In this document: piece by piece, positions 60,618 to 64,000 of the stretch | Layout of the letters: each line of letters starts with the position of its first letter | Numbering within the stretch: position 1 is the first letter of the stretch | Assembly (NCBI RefSeq): GCF_021023135.1 | Contig: NZ_PGFV01000002.1 | Coordinates: 434,001-498,000 of the forward strand | Reading direction: 5' to 3' | Length of the DNA stretch: 64,000 bases | Origin: Brevibacterium sp. CCUG 69071 | GTDB taxonomy: Bacteria; Actinomycetota; Actinomycetes; Actinomycetales; Brevibacteriaceae | The notes under the pieces: generated by a model | The model's input: the letters and a program-made list of their open reading frames with translations, nothing else | What the model was told of the DNA's origin: nothing | Databases searched by the model: none | Translations under genes and position numbers: made by a program

Positions 60618-62252
60618 GTGAAACTCGAGCTTCGCGGGATGACCAAGGTGTTCGGATCGTTCGTGGCCAATGACCACATCGACCTCACCGTCGAACCGGG
60701 CGAGATCCACGCCCTGTTGGGTGAGAACGGCGCCGGCAAGTCCACCATGATGAACGTCCTCTACGGACTCTACGACGCCGACGGGGGAGAGATCCTCATC
60801 GACGACGAGCCGGTGAAGTTCTCCGGTCCCGGTGATGCGGTGGCGGCGGGCATCGGCATGGTCCACCAGCACTTCATGCTCGTGCCCGTCTTCACCGTCG
60901 CCGAATCCGTGGCGCTGGGCTACGAGCCGACGAAGAACCTCGGACTCATCGACCTCGCCGAGGCGCGGAAGAAGGTCACCGAGATCTCCTCCCGATTCAA
61001 CTTCAACATCGACCCCGATGCCCTCATCGAGGACCTGCCCGTCGGTGCCCAGCAGCGCGTGGAGATCATCAAGGCGCTCTCCCGCGACGCCAAGATCCTC
61101 ATTCTCGACGAGCCCACCGCCGTGCTCACCCCGCAGGAGACCGATGAGCTGATCTCGATCATGCGCCAGCTCAAGGAGCAGGGCACCTCGATCGTCTTCA
61201 TCACCCACAAACTCCGCGAGGTCCGTGCGATCGCGGATTCGATCACGGTCATCCGCCGCGGCAGGATCGTCGGGGAGGCCTCCCCGGATTCCACCGAGGC
61301 GGAGCTGGCCAGCCAGATGGTCGGCCGTGCCGTGTCGCTGACGACCGAGAAGGACGATGCCGATCCCGGTGACGCGACCTTCCAGGTCAGGAACCTCACC
61401 GTGGTCGACAAAGCCGAGAACATCGTCGTCGACGACGTGTCCTTCGATGTGCGCCGAGGTGAGATCCTCGCGATCGCCGGTGTGCAGGGCAACGGGCAGA
61501 CCGAATTGGCCGAGACCATCATCGGACTGACCGAACCGCGCCTGGGCACGATCAGCCTGGACGGGAAGAACCTCGTCGGAGAATCCGTCAAGGACCGCCT
61601 CGGCGCGGGAATCGGCTTCGTCCCCGAGGACCGGTCGACCGACGGCATCATCGCCGAGTTCGCGATCCGCGAGAACATGATCCTCGACGTCTACGACCGC
61701 GCACCCTACGCCAAGGGACTCAACCTCAAGTCCTCGGTCATCACCGAGGAGGCGAAGAAGAAGGTCGAGGAATTCGACATCCGACTCGGCAGCGTCGTCG
61801 ATCCGATCGCCACGCTCTCCGGCGGCAACCAGCAGAAGGTCGTGCTCTCCCGCGAGCTCGGCCGGCAGCTGCGCCTGTTCATCGCCAGCCAACCGACCCG
61901 CGGACTCGACGTGGGTTCGATCGAATTCGTGCACAAGCGCGTCATCGCCGAGCGTGACTCCGGCACCCCGTGCATCATCGTCTCGACCGAACTCGATGAG
62001 GTCTACGGCCTCGCCGACCGGATCGCGGTGATGTATTCGGGACGCATCGTCGGCATCGTCGGCGCCGACACCTCGCGTGAGGCGCTGGGCCTGATGATGG
62101 CCGGTGTCCCGGCCGAAGAGGCACTCGCCGCCACCGCGAGCGAGGCCCCGGCCGCAGCGACCGACGCTGCCGAGCCGACCACCACCTCGGCGAACCACGC
62201 CGCCGGTGCGAATGAGAACTCAGCCACCACCTCGGCGGAGGAGACCAAATGA
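60618..62252 (+). CDS. Nucleoside ABC importer ATP-binding protein
   Basis: 544 residues with two fused ABC domains, as in NupA/YufO and ribose-type importers. Domain 1 has GENGAGKST, VGAQQRVEIIKAL and LILDEPTAVLTP. Domain 2 has a degenerate Walker A (GVQGNGQTE), LSGGNQQKVVLSREL and FIASQPTRGLDVG, the normal asymmetric pattern. The last 45 residues are an Ala/Thr/Glu low-complexity tail. GTG start with AGGAG upstream; 4-nt overlap with the permease. Confidence 0.93.
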   Translation: MKLELRGMTKVFGSFVANDHIDLTVEPGEIHALLGENGAGKSTMMNVLYGLYDADGGEILIDDEPVKFSGPGDAVAAGIGMVHQHFMLVPVFTVAESVALGYEPTKNLGLIDLAEARKKVTEISSRFNFNIDPDALIEDLPVGAQQRVEIIKALSRDAKILILDEPTAVLTPQETDELISIMRQLKEQGTSIVFITHKLREVRAIADSITVIRRGRIVGEASPDSTEAELASQMVGRAVSLTTEKDDADPGDATFQVRNLTVVDKAENIVVDDVSFDVRRGEILAIAGVQGNGQTELAETIIGLTEPRLGTISLDGKNLVGESVKDRLGAGIGFVPEDRSTDGIIAEFAIRENMILDVYDRAPYAKGLNLKSSVITEEAKKKVEEFDIRLGSVVDPIATLSGGNQQKVVLSRELGRQLRLFIASQPTRGLDVGSIEFVHKRVIAERDSGTPCIIVSTELDEVYGLADRIAVMYSGRIVGIVGADTSREALGLMMAGVPAEEALAATASEAPAAATDAAEPTTTSANHAAGANENSATTSAEETK

Positions 62253-63481
62253 CGACCGATATCTCCCCGGCGGCCCCATCGCCGGCTCCACCACCGACCG
62301 CCGAGGCGGAGCCGGGCAAGGAACAGAATCTGCTCCAGGAGATCCTGTCCGGATCCTGGCTGGTCTCCGTGCTCGCGATCATCGTCGCCCTCCTGCTCGG
62401 CGGCATCCTCATCGCCGTGTCGAACGCCGAGGTCGTCGAGGCGGCGAAGAACCTCTTCGCGGCCCCCGGCTCCTTCTTCTCCACCCTCTTCACCACCATC
62501 GGTGAGGCCTACTCCGCGCTCTTCCGCGGCGCGGTCTTCGACTGGGACGCCAGGACCGCCGAGCGCTCGATCCGGCCGCTGACCGAATCGATGGTCAACG
62601 GCACACCGCTCATCCTCGCCGGCCTCGGCATCGCCCTGGCCTTCCGCTCGGGACTGTTCAACATCGGCGGTCAGGGCCAGGTCATCCTCGGCGCGACGAT
62701 CGCCGGATTCCTCGGCTATGCGCTGCCCCTGCCTCCCGTCGTCCACATGCTCGTGGCCGCACTCGGCGGCATCATCGGCGGCGCCGTCTGGGCCGGGATC
62801 GCCGGCGTGCTCAAGGCACGGACCGGCGCCAACGAGGTGATCGTGACGATCATGCTCAACTCGATCGCCGGCTACCTGCTGGGCTACCTGCTCAAGCAGA
62901 GCTGGTTCACGCACACCGCCTCGGCGAACCCGCAGTCGCGCACCGTCGACGACTCCGCGCAGATGTTCCTGCTCCTGCCCGCACCCTTCCGGCTCCACTT
63001 CGGATTCATCATCGCGATCCTCGCCACGATCTTCGTGTGGTGGCTGCTCGAGCGTTCGACGGTCGGCTTCGAGTTCAAGGCCGTCGGTGCGAACCCGCAC
63101 GCGGCCCGCACCGCAGGCATCTCGGTGTCCAAGGTGACCATCCTGGTGATGGTCGTCGCCGGCGCGCTGGCCGGACTCGGCGGAGCCGCCCAGGTGCTCG
63201 GCACCGAATACAAACTCACCGGCGGGATCAGCGGGTCCATCGGCTTCGATGCGATCACCGTGGCCCTGCTGGGGCGGTCGAAGCCTCTGGGCACCTTCCT
63301 CGCCGGTCTGCTCTTCGGCGCCTTCAAGGCCGGCGGCTACCTCATGCAGTCGCAGACCGGCACGCCGATCGACATCGTCCTCGTCGTCCAGTCCGTCATC
63401 GTGCTGCTCATCGCGGCCCCGCCCCTGGTGAGGTCGATCTTCCGGTTGCCCACGCCGGTGCTCAAGCGGAAGGAGGCCTGA
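62249..63481 (+). CDS. Nucleoside ABC importer permease 1
   Basis: 410-residue membrane permease of the BPD_transp_2 type. After a cytosolic N-terminus, eight to ten helices; RSGLFNIGGQGQVILGA and KARTGANEVIVTIMLNSIAG are the family-typical motifs, with the ATPase-contacting GANPHAARTAGISV. It is followed after one base by the second permease gene. Confidence 0.92.
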   Translation: MTTDISPAAPSPAPPPTAEAEPGKEQNLLQEILSGSWLVSVLAIIVALLLGGILIAVSNAEVVEAAKNLFAAPGSFFSTLFTTIGEAYSALFRGAVFDWDARTAERSIRPLTESMVNGTPLILAGLGIALAFRSGLFNIGGQGQVILGATIAGFLGYALPLPPVVHMLVAALGGIIGGAVWAGIAGVLKARTGANEVIVTIMLNSIAGYLLGYLLKQSWFTHTASANPQSRTVDDSAQMFLLLPAPFRLHFGFIIAILATIFVWWLLERSTVGFEFKAVGANPHAARTAGISVSKVTILVMVVAGALAGLGGAAQVLGTEYKLTGGISGSIGFDAITVALLGRSKPLGTFLAGLLFGAFKAGGYLMQSQTGTPIDIVLVVQSVIVLLIAAPPLVRSIFRLPTPVLKRKEA

Positions 63482-63482
63482 G

Positions 63483-64000
63483 ATGACCGCTCAGACCGTT
63501 GAAGCAACACCTGCTGCGCAGTCGAAGTCGCTGACCCCGATCGCGTGGAAGTTCCCTATCGTCTATACGATCCTCGGCCTCGTCTCCCTCATCTTCTTCG
63601 GCATCATCGGCCGCGAGGGTGAGACGACCTTCCGGATTGCGACCAGCGGCGACTTCTTCGCCATCCCCGAGATCGTCGTGCCCGCCCAGGCCGCCGGCCT
63701 CGTGCTCTCGATCATCCTCGTCGCCATGGCGGCGGTCTCGATCTACCTGGCGGTCAATCGCCGGAGCATCGGCTCGTGGTTCCCGATGCTCTTTGGCATC
63801 GTCTTCGTCGTCTCCTTCCTCGCCTGGGCCGGCGGTGGAAGCGGCGGCGTGATCCCGCTGACGACGCTGCTCGCCGGCGCCCTGGCGCTGTCCGTGCCGC
63901 TGATCTTCGGCGCCATGTGCGGCCTCGTCGGCGAACGCTCGGGCATCATCAACATCGCCATCGAAGGCCAGCTGCTCGCCGGGGCCTTCCTCGCCGCGGT
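63483..64000 (+). CDS. Nucleoside ABC importer permease 2, N-terminal part (runs off window)
   Basis: 172 codons to the window end. Hydrophobic helices at about 27-45, 68-90, 98-116 and 125-150 lead into GLVGERSGIINIAIEGQLLAG (shown in part), the motif that pairs with NIGGQGQ of permease 1. Together they form the heterodimeric channel for nucleosides. Confidence 0.9.
   Translation, partial: MTAQTVEATPAAQSKSLTPIAWKFPIVYTILGLVSLIFFGIIGREGETTFRIATSGDFFAIPEIVVPAQAAGLVLSIILVAMAAVSIYLAVNRRSIGSWFPMLFGIVFVVSFLAWAGGGSGGVIPLTTLLAGALALSVPLIFGAMCGLVGERSGIINIAIEGQLLAGAFLAA

Overview
The window is a gene-dense, high-GC (roughly 64-66% by eye) chromosomal segment of an actinobacterium. Gene order and protein character fit the order Micrococcales, and Brevibacterium is my best guess; I could not test this by database search. 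There is no rRNA, tRNA, CRISPR array, insertion sequence, integrase or recognisable phage gene. Many genes that head a transcription unit show a TANNNT -10 element 6-7 nt before the start codon, as expected for leaderless transcripts.

Layout. 1-1.2 kb: truncated secreted or membrane protein (minus strand). 1.4-4 kb: rplM-rpsI-glmM. 4.3-9 kb: accessory genes (a nonsense-interrupted AbiEi-like gene, an ABC exporter, an acyltransferase). 9-18.7 kb: the conserved actinobacterial housekeeping run coaA / glmS-acpS, an M20 amidohydrolase, nnr-alr-tsaE-tsaB-rimI. 18.9-29.5 kb: a heme-acquisition island (heme oxygenase, an LPXTG-anchored HtaA-type protein, hmuTUV, a bitopic surface protein, a two-domain HtaA-type protein) with a divergent iron-regulated promoter region. 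29.6-32.8 kb: aldo/keto reductase, an SRPBCC-like protein, tsaD and a NUDIX hydrolase. The island therefore separates tsaD from tsaE-tsaB-rimI.

32.8-34 kb: YbdK-type carboxylate-amine ligase. 34-42.8 kb: a divergent polyol regulon (SorC regulator, xylulokinase and ABC ATPase leftward; solute-binding protein, two permeases and a mannitol/arabitol dehydrogenase rightward). 42.9-45.5 kb: NagZ-like lipoprotein and a sulfurtransferase. 45.6-48.8 kb: a class I methyltransferase divergent from rsmA-ispE. 48.8-53.2 kb: gluconate module (GntR regulator, gntP, gntK, gnd). 53.3-56.7 kb: class V aminotransferase, homocysteine methyltransferase-family protein, second acyltransferase. 56.9-59.1 kb: ABC-F ATPase and a DksA/TraR zinc-finger protein. 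59.5-64 kb: a BMP-type nucleoside ABC importer, cut off by the window end.

How it works together: the heme island forms a relay from surface HtaA-type domains to HmuT, HmuUV and cytosolic heme oxygenase, under what looks like DtxR/IdeR control. The polyol regulon would convert mannitol or arabitol to fructose or xylulose and then xylulose 5-phosphate. The gluconate module feeds 6-phosphogluconate into the oxidative pentose phosphate pathway. The rest is translation, tRNA t6A modification, cell-wall precursor (GlmM/GlmS/Alr), CoA/ACP and isoprenoid biosynthesis.

The least explained signals are an 11-mer (CGCCGAGGTGG or its complement) seen about 26 times, widespread leaderless-type promoters, recurrent low-complexity insertions in housekeeping enzymes, and an unusual HtaA-domain variant carried by two differently anchored surface proteins.
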